Shown: one piece after another, positions 1-8,263 of the stretch
Position numbering within the stretch: the first letter of the stretch is position 1
Layout: every line of letters starts with the position of its first letter
Origin: Halomonas sp. M4R1S46
GTDB taxonomy: Bacteria > Pseudomonadota > Gammaproteobacteria > Pseudomonadales > Halomonadaceae
Direction of reading: 5' to 3'
Assembly (NCBI RefSeq): GCF_025725685.1
Contig: NZ_CP107008.1
Location: forward strand, 3,968,001-4,032,000
DNA length: 64,000 nucleotides
Notes under the pieces: model-generated
What the model saw: the letters and a program-made list of their open reading frames with translations, nothing else
Database searches by the model: none
What the model was told of the DNA's origin: nothing
Position numbers and translations under genes: made by a program

Positions 1-827
1 CGCCCCGCACCCCCGACACGCCCCCGCCGGACCTATCGCTCGCCGCGCTCGAAGGCTGGCACCTCGCCCTGGCCGAGGCCCATGCCAGGTGCCGCCGGCC
101 GGGCTTCACCGAGGCCCTGATCGCGGCCATCGACAGCCTGGTACCCACCGAATCGGCCCTGGTGATCCTGGAGGACGCCCGCCAGGCGCCCCGGCTGCTG
201 TACCAGCGCGGCATCCCGCCCGAGGACCGCGACCGGATCCTCGGCCGCTACTTCTCCCGCGGCTACCTGCTCGACCCCTTCTGCCTGGCCGTCGACCAGG
301 GGCTTGGCGAGGGCTTCCACCACCTGGCCGAGATCGCCCCGGACGACTTCTTCCACAGCGAATACTACCGGGTCTACTACCTGGAGGCGGGCTCGGTGGA
401 GGACTGCTACTTCCTGCTCGACCTGGCGCCGGGGCAGCGCATTTCCCTCTGCCTCTACCACGGCCTGAGCGCCACGCCCTTCACCCGGCCGGAACTGGAC
501 ACCCTGCGCGCCCTGGCGCCGATGGTCCTCGCCCTGGGGCACCGCCACTGGCAGACCGCCGACACGCCGCCGGCCGACGCCTCGCCGAACCCGCTCACCG
601 ACCGCCTTCGCGGCGCCTTCCAGCGCTTCGGCGCCGATCGCCTCACCGAACGCGAGCAGCAGGTGTGCCGGCTGCTGCTGCGCGGTCACTCAGCCAAGTC
701 CAGCGCCCGGGCACTCGACATCTCGCCGGAGACGGTCCGCATGCACCGCAAGAACCTCTACGCCAAGTTCGCGGTGAGCTCCCAGGCCGAACTCTTCGCG
801 ATCTTCATCGACTGGATCGACCGCTAA
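1..827 (+). CDS. LuxR-family transcriptional regulator (5' end outside window)
   Basis: The frame is open from the first bases of the window, so the N-terminus is missing; about 274 residues are visible. The last 62 or so residues form a LuxR/GerE helix-turn-helix: LTEREQQVCRLLLRGHSAKS followed by ALDISPETVRMHRKNLYAKF, with the usual spacing to the C-terminus. The upstream 200 residues look like a sensory region of unknown ligand. There is no phospho-acceptor receiver motif, so it is probably not a classical response regulator. It stands alone, 49 bp before a YciH-like gene. What it controls cannot be told from the sequence. Confidence 0.85.
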   Translation, partial: PRTPDTPPPDLSLAALEGWHLALAEAHARCRRPGFTEALIAAIDSLVPTESALVILEDARQAPRLLYQRGIPPEDRDRILGRYFSRGYLLDPFCLAVDQGLGEGFHHLAEIAPDDFFHSEYYRVYYLEAGSVEDCYFLLDLAPGQRISLCLYHGLSATPFTRPELDTLRALAPMVLALGHRHWQTADTPPADASPNPLTDRLRGAFQRFGADRLTEREQQVCRLLLRGHSAKSSARALDISPETVRMHRKNLYAKFAVSSQAELFAIFIDWIDR

Positions 828-876
828 CCTCTGCCCTCGTATCATCGGGGCTCATTCACATGACCCAGGAGACCCC

Positions 877-1251
877 ATGGCATCCCTGCAGGACCAGCTG
901 CGCGGCCTGGTCTACTCCACCGAGCACGGCGACATCTGCCCCGACTGTCGCCAGCCGCTTGCCGACTGCCGCTGCGCCGAAACCGCCGAGGAGGATCGCC
1001 TGGCGGGCCTGGACGGTATCGTGCGCCTGCGTCGCGAGACCAAGGGACGCAAGGGTAAGGGGGTGACCCTGGTCGAGGGCGTGCCGCTCAAGGCCGACGA
1101 GCTCAAGGCGCTGGCCAAGGCGCTCAAGAAGCGCTGCGGCACCGGCGGCGCCCTCAAGGAGGGGGTGATCGAGATCCAGGGCGACCAGCGCGAGATGCTC
1201 AAGGACGAGCTGGAAAGGAGAGGGTTCAAGGTCAAGCTGGCCGGCGGCTAG
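877..1251 (+). CDS. yciH: YciH-like translation initiation factor (SUI1/eIF1 family)
   Basis: The 124-residue protein has a four-cysteine N-terminal part (CPDCRQPLADCRC, about residues 22-34), which may bind zinc, followed by a SUI1 domain from about residue 45 to the end. Family hallmarks are the basic GRKGKGVT stretch and the GTGG element. In bacteria YciH is thought to affect start-site fidelity and to bind the small ribosomal subunit; that is family knowledge. The start is the ATG after an AGGAGA ribosome-binding site. The last 20 bp overlap the convergent sirtuin gene. Confidence 0.88.
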   Translation: MASLQDQLRGLVYSTEHGDICPDCRQPLADCRCAETAEEDRLAGLDGIVRLRRETKGRKGKGVTLVEGVPLKADELKALAKALKKRCGTGGALKEGVIEIQGDQREMLKDELERRGFKVKLAGG

Positions 1252-2089
1252 GGTCCCCTTCCAGGGCGTCGACCAGCGCGGTCAGCCCCGCCTCGGCGCG
1301 GGTCGCCACCTTGAGGGCGTAGAGGTCGTCGGCCCGGGTGCGCCCCAGGTTGAGACAGGCCACGGGCTTGCCGGCCTTCGCGGCCGCCCGGGCGAAGCGG
1401 AAGCCGGAATAGACCATCAGCGAGGACCCCACCACCAGCAGGCCCCGGCAGTCGTCCAGCAGGGCGAAGGCCTCGGCTACCCGTGCCTTGGGCACGCTGT
1501 CGCCGAAGAACACCACGTCGGGCTTCCAGATGCCGTCCCCGCAGCGCGTGCAGGCCGGCACCTGGAAGTCGCCGAAGTCGGCCTCGAGGTCGGCATCGCC
1601 GTCCGGACCGGCCCGGGCGCCGGCCTCCAGCCAGGCCGGGTTGCGGCGGGCCAGTTCGGCGTGCAGGTCGTGGCGCATCCGCGTCGCCCCGCAGCCCATA
1701 CAGCGCACCACATCGGCCCGACCATGCAGGTCGATCACCCGCCGCGAGCCGGCCCGCCGATGCAGGCCATCGACGTTCTGGGTGATCACCCCGCCGACCC
1801 GCCCCGCCGCCTCGAGCCGGGCCAGGGCCCGATGGGCGGCATTGGGTTCGGCCTGCTGCAGGGTCCGAAAGCCGATCAAGGCCCGCGCCCAGTAGCGCTG
1901 CCGGGCGGCATGGCTGGCCATGAATACCTGGTGTTGCATGGGCGGCGAGCGCTTCCAGTCGCCGTGGTCGTCGCGATAGTCGGGGATGCCGCTGGCGGTA
2001 CTGATGCCCGCCCCGCTGAGCACGGCGAGCCGGGGCGTGCGCGCCACGAAGTGCGCCAGTGCCGCGATGCCGCTTATCTCGCTCCTCAT
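1232..2089 (-). CDS. NAD-dependent protein deacetylase, Sir2 family
   Basis: This 285-residue protein carries all sirtuin hallmarks: the NAD-binding GAGISTASGIPDYRD near residues 26-40, TQNVDGLH near 103-110, the catalytic His in IDLHG (about residue 122), and two zinc-binding Cys pairs, CMGC near 130 and CTRC near 180. GSSLMVYSGF closes the Rossmann fold. Sirtuins remove acetyl or acyl groups from lysines using NAD. The gene is tail-to-tail with the YciH-like gene and overlaps it by 20 bp. Sir2 domains also occur in defence systems, but this one is a stand-alone enzyme of normal length with no fused effector domain. Confidence 0.92.
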   Translation of the reverse strand: MRSEISGIAALAHFVARTPRLAVLSGAGISTASGIPDYRDDHGDWKRSPPMQHQVFMASHAARQRYWARALIGFRTLQQAEPNAAHRALARLEAAGRVGGVITQNVDGLHRRAGSRRVIDLHGRADVVRCMGCGATRMRHDLHAELARRNPAWLEAGARAGPDGDADLEADFGDFQVPACTRCGDGIWKPDVVFFGDSVPKARVAEAFALLDDCRGLLVVGSSLMVYSGFRFARAAAKAGKPVACLNLGRTRADDLYALKVATRAEAGLTALVDALEGDPSRRPA

Positions 2090-2228
2090 ACCTCGCCCTC
2101 ACTCCTCGGTGCTTGGCGGCTCCTTACACCTCACTCCTTACTCCTCGCCCCTCGCACGAACCGAGCATGGCCCCCGGGGGGCAAGGTTGTCTAGAATGGG
2201 CAGGATACCCCACGGGCAAGGATACCCG

Positions 2229-3119
2229 ATGGCCTGGCTGGAATACCTGCTCCCCCTGATCTTCCTGTTTCCCCTGGCGGCGTGCGCGGTGATCGTGGTG
2301 GCGCTGCGCAACCTCCACGACGCCCGCGTGAGCTCCCCCTTCGATGCCCATCCGCTGCGCGAACCCGGGCAATCGCTGCGCGACCGCCTCGACCGGGCCT
2401 TCGCCGGGCTCTTCCTGAACGGCGCCCTGGGGCCCATCGTCACACTGGCGCCACTGGTCTACGGCATGGGCCGCATGCTGTTCGCCAGCGAGCAGAACTG
2501 GCTCGAGTGGACCTTCTATGGCGCCCTCTCCACGGCACTGGTGCTGGTGTTCTGCTTCCGGCTGATCCGCGACTTCCAGCGCATCCGGCGCCTCAAGCTG
2601 GGGCTGGCCTGCGAACTGGCGGTGGGCCAGGAGCTCGAGCGGATGATCCGCCCCGAGTCCCACCCCTACGTCGTCTTCCACGACGTGCCCGGCGGCGACG
2701 ACACCCTGGACCATGTGGCGGTGACGCCCCACGGCGTCTTCGCCATCGAGACCCGCGCCCGCACGCCGGCCGTGACGCCGTCCGGCGAGGAGGACAACCG
2801 GGTCACCGTGGAACGCGAACGGCTACGCTTCCCCGGCGGGTTCGAGCGACGCCCGCTGGACGAGACCCGGCGCGCCGTGCGCTGGCTGGGCGTCTGGCTG
2901 GAGAAGGAGGTGGGCCGGACGGTGCCGGTGCAGGGGGTGCTGGCCCTGCCGGGCTGGCGGATCGATACGGACGGCGCCGCGAGCGACCTGCTGGTGGTCA
3001 GCGGCGAGGCCCTGGCGGAGCGGCTCGCCGGCCAGCGGGTCGGTGAGCTCGACGATGCCACCCATGAGGCGGTGATCGGCGCCCTGCACCGCCACGCGGC
3101 CCCTAGTCTCGCGGACTAG
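2229..3119 (+). CDS. NERD (nuclease-related) domain membrane protein
   Basis: The 296-residue product starts with two hydrophobic segments (about residues 1-25 and 60-105), so it is probably anchored in the inner membrane. The soluble part from about residue 125 contains a NERD-like pattern: YVVFHDVPGGDDTLDHVAVTP followed by GVFAIETRARTPAV, the typical arrangement in which an Asp and a Glu-x-Lys-like motif make a degenerate PD-(D/E)XK core. Here the usual Lys is replaced (ETRAR), so activity is uncertain. The ATG at 2229 is chosen because upstream in-frame codons run through a low-complexity pyrimidine tract. Function in the family is not established. Confidence 0.75.
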   Translation: MAWLEYLLPLIFLFPLAACAVIVVALRNLHDARVSSPFDAHPLREPGQSLRDRLDRAFAGLFLNGALGPIVTLAPLVYGMGRMLFASEQNWLEWTFYGALSTALVLVFCFRLIRDFQRIRRLKLGLACELAVGQELERMIRPESHPYVVFHDVPGGDDTLDHVAVTPHGVFAIETRARTPAVTPSGEEDNRVTVERERLRFPGGFERRPLDETRRAVRWLGVWLEKEVGRTVPVQGVLALPGWRIDTDGAASDLLVVSGEALAERLAGQRVGELDDATHEAVIGALHRHAAPSLAD

Positions 3120-3127
3120 GGCCGGCC

Positions 3128-3979
3128 TCAGTCGAAGGCCGCGATCCCCACGCGGCGGGGACAGTCGCCGCGATCCAGCCGCACCAGGCTCCCGGCGTCG
3201 GGAAACCGCGCCAGGGCCTCAGCGTCGATGCCGATGCGCACCTCGGTCAGCCGACGCCGCCCCCGCCCGCGACACTCGAGGCGCAACGCCCGGCCCGTGC
3301 CCTCGCCGAAGGCGGCCTCGAAGGCGCCGATCAGGTCGTTGCGCCTCACCTCACCGCCCCGATGGACGCTGACGAAGTCGGCGAAGGCGCTGGCATTGAC
3401 CGCCGCCACCATGGCCAGCGCCGTAGCGAAGAGGTCTTCGGCCGCGATTCCGAGGCAGGCGGCATGCTTGGCGTACTGGTAGCGGTCGAGACAGCTGGCG
3501 CGGCCGGGCATCGCCCGGTCGAGCGCGTCCCCCTGGGCCTCGGGCAGCGCCAGCGGCGGATGGGCCCGGCAGAAGCCGCCATCCGGCCGTGGCCTCTCGA
3601 GGAAGCAGCCCTCCCGCCACCAGCGCCGCCGCGCCACGCCTTGCGCACGCAAGCGCGCCGGCAGCGAGGGCCAGAGCCCATGCAGCACGAAGCCGTCCTC
3701 TGCCCCGCGGCGCAGAGACGGCTCGCGACACTCCCGGGGCGGCCGGGAGCGGGTGGCGCAGAAGCCGGGGTGCCAGGTCAGGGCCAGGGTGTAGTGACCG
3801 ACGCCCTCGGCCGCGAGGGCCGGCACCTCGGCCCGGGCCACCCCGCCGACCGCGACGAGCCAGCCCAGCAGCAGCGCCAGCAGGACGCCGCGGCCCCGGG
3901 GCGACGATAACGCTTGCCAGGGGCGGAAAGGCGGATAATAATCCGCGCGCTTCTCTGGAGATGGCCTTTTCACAACCAT
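3128..3979 (-). CDS. secreted ribonuclease, T2 family
   Basis: A hydrophobic stretch (GVLLALLLGWLVAVGG, ending ARA) looks like a signal peptide, so the enzyme should act in the periplasm. The first active-site block is clear: FVLHGLWPSLP. The second block reads YQYAKHAACLG, where many T2 enzymes have HEWxKHGTC, so the Lys-His pair is present but the usual His-Glu is changed to Tyr-Gln. T2 enzymes cut single-stranded RNA non-specifically. The start is uncertain: I use the ATG at 3979, which overlaps the divergent ATP-grasp start; a further ATG at 3988 is also in frame. Confidence 0.75.
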   Translation of the reverse strand: MVVKRPSPEKRADYYPPFRPWQALSSPRGRGVLLALLLGWLVAVGGVARAEVPALAAEGVGHYTLALTWHPGFCATRSRPPRECREPSLRRGAEDGFVLHGLWPSLPARLRAQGVARRRWWREGCFLERPRPDGGFCRAHPPLALPEAQGDALDRAMPGRASCLDRYQYAKHAACLGIAAEDLFATALAMVAAVNASAFADFVSVHRGGEVRRNDLIGAFEAAFGEGTGRALRLECRGRGRRRLTEVRIGIDAEALARFPDAGSLVRLDRGDCPRRVGIAAFD

Positions 3980-4787
3980 GAAACTCATCACGTTCGACGT
4001 TTTTCGCACCCTCGGCATCCCGGGCGTGCGCTATATCAAGCCCGAGCGCATGTACGATCACCTCGAGGAGATCCGCCAGGCCGACTGGCTGCTGTTCCCC
4101 GAATACTGGCAGGTCAACAGCCTGGTCTACGGGCTCGGCAAGCGGATCTTCCCGAGCCTGGCCTGCTACCACCTGGGCCACAACAAGGTCGAGCAGACCC
4201 GGGCCTTCCTGGCGCTGTGCCCGGAACACGTGCCGCCCACCGAGATCCTCGGCACCTCCCGGGCCTCTCTCGACCATGTCGAGGCCCGCTTCGGCTATCC
4301 CTTCATCGCCAAGCGCATCAAGAGCGCCATGGGCGAGGGCGTGAGCCTGATCGCCTCCCGGCACGCGCTGCTCGAGCACGTGACGACGGAAACGGTCCTC
4401 TACGCCCAGCAACGGCTGCCCATCGACCGCGACCTGCGCATCGTGCTGGTCGGCGGCGAGGTGATCGCCGCCTACTGGCGGGTCACGCCCCTCGGCGACT
4501 ACCGGGCCAACGTCAGCCAGGGCGGGCGCGTCAGCCACGCGGCCATTCCCGAGGCGGCCATCGCGCTGGCCCGGCGGCTGGCTCGGGCGCTCGACCTCGA
4601 CCACGCCGGCTTCGACATCGCCATGGTCGACGGCCATCCCTACGTCTTCGAGTTCAACCGCCTGTTCGGCAACCAGGGCATCCGCGACAGCAGTCGACGC
4701 ATCGGCGCCGCCATCCAGCGCGTGCTGGGTATCGGCGACGACGACCGCGATCCCGACGGGGAGCCGCCGCTGCAGCTGACCGCCTGA
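3978..4787 (+). CDS. RimK-like ATP-grasp protein
   Basis: The 269-residue protein has an ATP-grasp layout: GYPFIAKRIKSAMGEGVSLI (about residues 111-130) is the lysine/glycine-rich nucleotide loop, YAQQRLPIDRDLRIVLVGGE is the central strand region, and GFDIAMVDGHPYVFEFNRLF supplies the acidic metal ligands. Members ligate amino acids to proteins or small molecules (RimK adds glutamate to ribosomal S6). The substrate here is unknown, and the N-terminal 90 residues are not those of RimK itself. It is divergently transcribed from the ribonuclease gene, with starts overlapping at 3978-3979. Confidence 0.8.
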   Translation: MKLITFDVFRTLGIPGVRYIKPERMYDHLEEIRQADWLLFPEYWQVNSLVYGLGKRIFPSLACYHLGHNKVEQTRAFLALCPEHVPPTEILGTSRASLDHVEARFGYPFIAKRIKSAMGEGVSLIASRHALLEHVTTETVLYAQQRLPIDRDLRIVLVGGEVIAAYWRVTPLGDYRANVSQGGRVSHAAIPEAAIALARRLARALDLDHAGFDIAMVDGHPYVFEFNRLFGNQGIRDSSRRIGAAIQRVLGIGDDDRDPDGEPPLQLTA

Positions 4788-4802
4788 CCGAGGGGCCCGG
4801 GC

Positions 4803-6140
4803 TCAGTCCGCCTTCAACCGCCCGCCCATCTCCTGCGCCAGGTCCACCGCATAGTGGTCGGTCATGCCGCCGATGAAGTCGAGCATGCGCCGGTAGCTGT
4901 CGTAGAGCGACCAGGAAGGCCGCGGGGTGTTCTCGCCGATCAGCGCCAGCACCCGCTGGTGCTTGAAGGTCGAGGCGCCGGAGTGGTGAAGCTCATGAGC
5001 GGCGCCGATGAAGGCCTCGAGCAGGATACCCAGGGTGGTGTAGGCACCGATCTCCAGCTTGGCCTTGCGCTCGTTGCGGAAGATGCGCTCGCGGGCCAGT
5101 TGCTTGGCGGCCTTCACCCCCCAGTCCAGGTCCGGGTGGCAGAGTTCCAGCAGGTCGTTGTCGAGGCGCCCGCCGAGCAGCTCGCCCTCGTGCTGAACGA
5201 ACACCTGGCTCACGTCGGTGACCGCACGCTCCATGGCCGCCCCGCGCAGGGCGGCGACCCGGCGCCGCTGGGAGACGCCCTGCTGCTGCATGGCGGCATA
5301 GTCCGGGGGGTCGCCGCCGGCGATCTGGATCAGCACCTCGGCCACCTCGTCGAAGCCCAGGATGCCCATCTCCAGGCCGTCCTCCAGGTCCAGCAGCGCA
5401 TAGCAGATGTCGTCGGCCGCCTCCACCAGCCAGGCCAGGGGATGCCGGCACCAGCGGTTGTCGCCCTGGGGCAGCAGCCCCAGGCGACCCGCCACCTCGG
5501 CCAGCAGCGACACCTCGCTCTGGTAGCAGCCGAACTTGCCGGCACTGCCGCCGTGCTCCACCGTCCAGGGGTACTTGAGCAGGGTGCCGAGCGTCGCGGC
5601 GGTGAGGCGCATGCCACCGCGAAACTGGTTGTACTCGATCTGGGTGACGATGCGAAAGCCCTGGGCATTGCCCTCGTAAGTGAGCAGGTCGGCCCGCTCG
5701 GCGTCGGTGAGCCCGTCGAGCAGGCCGCTGCCGTCGCCCTCGGCCCGGGTGAACCAGTCGCGGATGGCGTACTCGCCGGCATGACCGAAGGGCGGGTTGC
5801 CGATGTCGTGCCCCAGGCAGGCGGCCTGGACGATCACCCCCAGGTCCGCCGGGGTGATCCACGCCGGCAGCCGATGACGCAGCTCCTCGCCGACGCTCAT
5901 GCCCAGCGAGCGGCCCACGCAGCCCACCTCCAGGGAGTGCGTCAGGCGGGTGTGGATATGGTCGTTGTCGGTGAGGGGATGCACCTGGGTCTTGCGGCCC
6001 AGGCGGCGAAAGGAACCGGCGAAGACGATGCGGTCGTGGTCCTTGTGAAAGGGGCTGCGACCGACCTCGTCGCGGGCCACGCCGCGCCGGTCATGGAGCC
6101 GGGCCGGGTCGAGCAGCCGCTCCCAGGTCATCTGCGTCAT
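4803..6140 (-). CDS. dgt: deoxyguanosinetriphosphate triphosphohydrolase-like protein (HD domain)
   Basis: The 445-residue protein begins MTQMTWERLLDPARL after an AGGAGG ribosome-binding site. The HD metal site is visible as RLTHSLEVGCVG (first His) and CLGHDIGNPPFGHAGE (His-Asp and following His). The family splits dNTPs into deoxynucleoside and triphosphate and helps hold dNTP pools down; some members also restrict phage growth, but this one looks like a stand-alone housekeeping copy. Its length is normal and no defence partner is beside it. Confidence 0.9.
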   Translation of the reverse strand: MTQMTWERLLDPARLHDRRGVARDEVGRSPFHKDHDRIVFAGSFRRLGRKTQVHPLTDNDHIHTRLTHSLEVGCVGRSLGMSVGEELRHRLPAWITPADLGVIVQAACLGHDIGNPPFGHAGEYAIRDWFTRAEGDGSGLLDGLTDAERADLLTYEGNAQGFRIVTQIEYNQFRGGMRLTAATLGTLLKYPWTVEHGGSAGKFGCYQSEVSLLAEVAGRLGLLPQGDNRWCRHPLAWLVEAADDICYALLDLEDGLEMGILGFDEVAEVLIQIAGGDPPDYAAMQQQGVSQRRRVAALRGAAMERAVTDVSQVFVQHEGELLGGRLDNDLLELCHPDLDWGVKAAKQLARERIFRNERKAKLEIGAYTTLGILLEAFIGAAHELHHSGASTFKHQRVLALIGENTPRPSWSLYDSYRRMLDFIGGMTDHYAVDLAQEMGGRLKAD

Positions 6141-6305
6141 GGGCTTTCCTCCTTGAGGCCCCCATTCTGTCACCGGGCCACGGCACTTTGCCATCGCGCT
6201 GGAATCGGGCGATCATCGCTGTTCCCATACCGGGGCGAGCCGATCCTCCCCCGGGGCCGGCCGTGCGGCCGGCCCGGCACCGTCCACCCCCCACCGGAGC
6301 CCGCT

Positions 6306-8126
6306 ATGTCCCGCGACGCCGATCCCACCCCCGCGGCCCGCCTCGCCGCCCTGCGCGAGGCCATGCGCGAACACGCCATCGATGCCTGGTGGCTGCCGTC
6401 CTCCGACCCGCACAACTCCGAGTACCTGCCGGCGCACTGGGCCGGCCGCGCCTGGTTGTCGGGCTTCGACGGCTCGGCGGGCACCCTGGTGGTCACCCGG
6501 GAGGCCGCCGGGCTGTGGGTCGACAGCCGCTACTGGGTGCAGGCCGAGGCACAACTGGCCGGCAGCGGCATCGCGCTGATGAAGCTCCAGCCCGGCCAGG
6601 CCGACGCCCCGATGCGCTGGCTGGCCGAGCGGCTCGACGAGGGCGCGACCCTGGGCTTCGACGCCGACGTGGTATCGCTGGCCAATGCCCGCCGGCTGGA
6701 AGCCCACCTGGCTCCGGCGGGCATCCGCCTGCGCGGCGACCGGGACCTGCTCGATGCCATCTGGCCGGCGCGCCCGGCGCTGCCCGAGGCCCCCCTCTAC
6801 GCCCATCCGGCCGCCTATCTCGACGAATCCCGCGGCGAGCGCCTGGCCCGGGTCCGCGCGGCCATGGCCGAGCACGGCGCCGACTGGCACCCGATCTCGA
6901 CGCTGGACGACATCGCCTGGCTGACCCAGCTGCGCGGCGCCGACGTCGAGTTCAACCCGGTATTCCTCGCCCACCTGCTGGTGGGCCGCGAGACGGCCAC
7001 GCTGTTCGTCGCCCCGGGCAAGCTGGGCGACGACCTGGCCGAGGCGCTGGCCGCCGACGGCATCGAGGTCGCGGACTATGCCGACTGGCAGCGCCGGCTC
7101 GGCGCGCTGGCCAGCGGGACCCGGGTGCTGCTCGACCCGGCCAAGCTGACCCTGGGCACCCGCCAGGCACTGCCCGAGGGCGTGACCCTGGTCGAGGCCT
7201 ACCAGCCCAGCACCCTGGCCAAGGGCCGCAAGAGCGAGGCCGAGCTGGCCCATGTGCGCGAGGTCATGGCGGAGGACGGCGCCGCCCTGTGCGAGTTCTT
7301 CGCCTGGCTGGAGGACGCGCTAGCGCGCGGCGAGACGATCAGCGAGCTGACCGTCGACGAGCGGCTGACCGCCGCCCGTGCCCGTCGCCCCGGCTTCGTC
7401 AGCCGCAGCTTCGGCACCATCGCCGCCTTCAATGCCAACGGCGCCCTGCCCCACTACCACGCCACCCCGCAGGCCCATGCCACCATCGCCGGCGACGGCC
7501 TGCTGCTGATCGACTCCGGCGGCCAGTATTACGGCGGCACCACCGACATCACCCGCGTCGTGCCGGTGGGCACCCTCTCCCAGGCCCAGCGCGAGGACTA
7601 CACCCGGGTGCTCAAGGGCACCATCGCCCTGTCCCGGGCGCACTTCCCGCGGGGCATCCCCTCGCCGCAGCTCGACGCCATCGCCCGGGCGCCGCTGTGG
7701 GCCAGCGGCCGCGACTACGGCCACGGCACCGGCCACGGGGTGGGCTACTTCCTCAACGTCCACGAGGGGCCCCAGGTGATCGCCTGGTACGCGCCGCCCG
7801 CGCCGCATACCGCCATGCAGCCGGGGATGATCACCTCCATCGAGCCCGGCGTGTACCGCCCGGGCCAGTGGGGCATCCGCATCGAGAACCTGGCCGCCAA
7901 CCGCCCCGCCGCGGAGAGCGAGTTCGGCGACTTCCTGCGCTTCGAGACGCTGACCCTGTGCCCCATCGACACCCGGCCCATCGACGTCGAGCTGCTCGAC
8001 CCCGCCGAGGCCGACTGGCTCGACGCCTACCACGCCGAGGTCCGCGAGCGCCTCGCCCCCAGGCTCGAGGGCGAGGCCCTGGTCTGGCTCGAGGCGCGCA
8101 CCGCACCGCTCGAGCGCGGCGAGTAG
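6306..8126 (+). CDS. pepP: Xaa-Pro aminopeptidase (M24B family)
   Basis: The 606-residue protein has the three-part layout of the long aminopeptidase P type: two creatinase-like N-terminal domains (to about residue 310) and a pita-bread catalytic domain. Metal ligands are visible in LLIDSGGQYYGGTTDITR (two Asp), GHGTGHGVGYF (His), MITSIEPGVY (Glu) and GIRIENL (Glu). It should release N-terminal residues that precede proline, in the cytoplasm. It follows the divergent dgt gene by about 165 bp; the ATG at 6306 fits the conserved N-terminus. The stop codon lies inside a REP-like repeat. Confidence 0.92.
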   Translation: MSRDADPTPAARLAALREAMREHAIDAWWLPSSDPHNSEYLPAHWAGRAWLSGFDGSAGTLVVTREAAGLWVDSRYWVQAEAQLAGSGIALMKLQPGQADAPMRWLAERLDEGATLGFDADVVSLANARRLEAHLAPAGIRLRGDRDLLDAIWPARPALPEAPLYAHPAAYLDESRGERLARVRAAMAEHGADWHPISTLDDIAWLTQLRGADVEFNPVFLAHLLVGRETATLFVAPGKLGDDLAEALAADGIEVADYADWQRRLGALASGTRVLLDPAKLTLGTRQALPEGVTLVEAYQPSTLAKGRKSEAELAHVREVMAEDGAALCEFFAWLEDALARGETISELTVDERLTAARARRPGFVSRSFGTIAAFNANGALPHYHATPQAHATIAGDGLLLIDSGGQYYGGTTDITRVVPVGTLSQAQREDYTRVLKGTIALSRAHFPRGIPSPQLDAIARAPLWASGRDYGHGTGHGVGYFLNVHEGPQVIAWYAPPAPHTAMQPGMITSIEPGVYRPGQWGIRIENLAANRPAAESEFGDFLRFETLTLCPIDTRPIDVELLDPAEADWLDAYHAEVRERLAPRLEGEALVWLEARTAPLERGE

Positions 8127-8208
8127 GCCGGATAAGCCCGCGAAGCGAGCGCATCCGGCATGCGGCTGGCTCGTCGGATGCGCACGCGGGCTCGCTTTTC
8201 CGACCTAC
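8123..8208. repeat. pair of inverted REP-like palindromic repeats
   Basis: Two related copies face each other. The left copy (8123-8160) begins GTAGGCCGGATAAGCCCGCG and ends GCGCATCCGGC. The right copy (8174-8208), read on the minus strand, begins GTAGGTCGGAAAAGCGAGCC and ends GCGCATCCGA. This is the general form of extragenic REP/BIME elements of gammaproteobacteria. The pair lies between pepP and the Wadjet operon and includes the pepP stop codon. It may form a stem that ends or stabilises the pepP transcript. Confidence 0.75.
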
Positions 8209-8263
8209 GACTCGCCGCTTGGCGGCTTGGGAGTGGCGGCCGCCACGCGGTATCCTGCGAGTC

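Noticed and set aside
1232..3119. Sirtuin and NERD genes as part of a defence island
   Set aside because: Both domains occur in defence systems, but here they are separate, on opposite strands, with no effector partner, and look like ordinary genes.
4854..6305. Long plus-strand frame opposite dgt that runs into pepP
   Set aside because: It is a high-GC shadow of dgt; the conserved pepP N-terminus starts at 6306.
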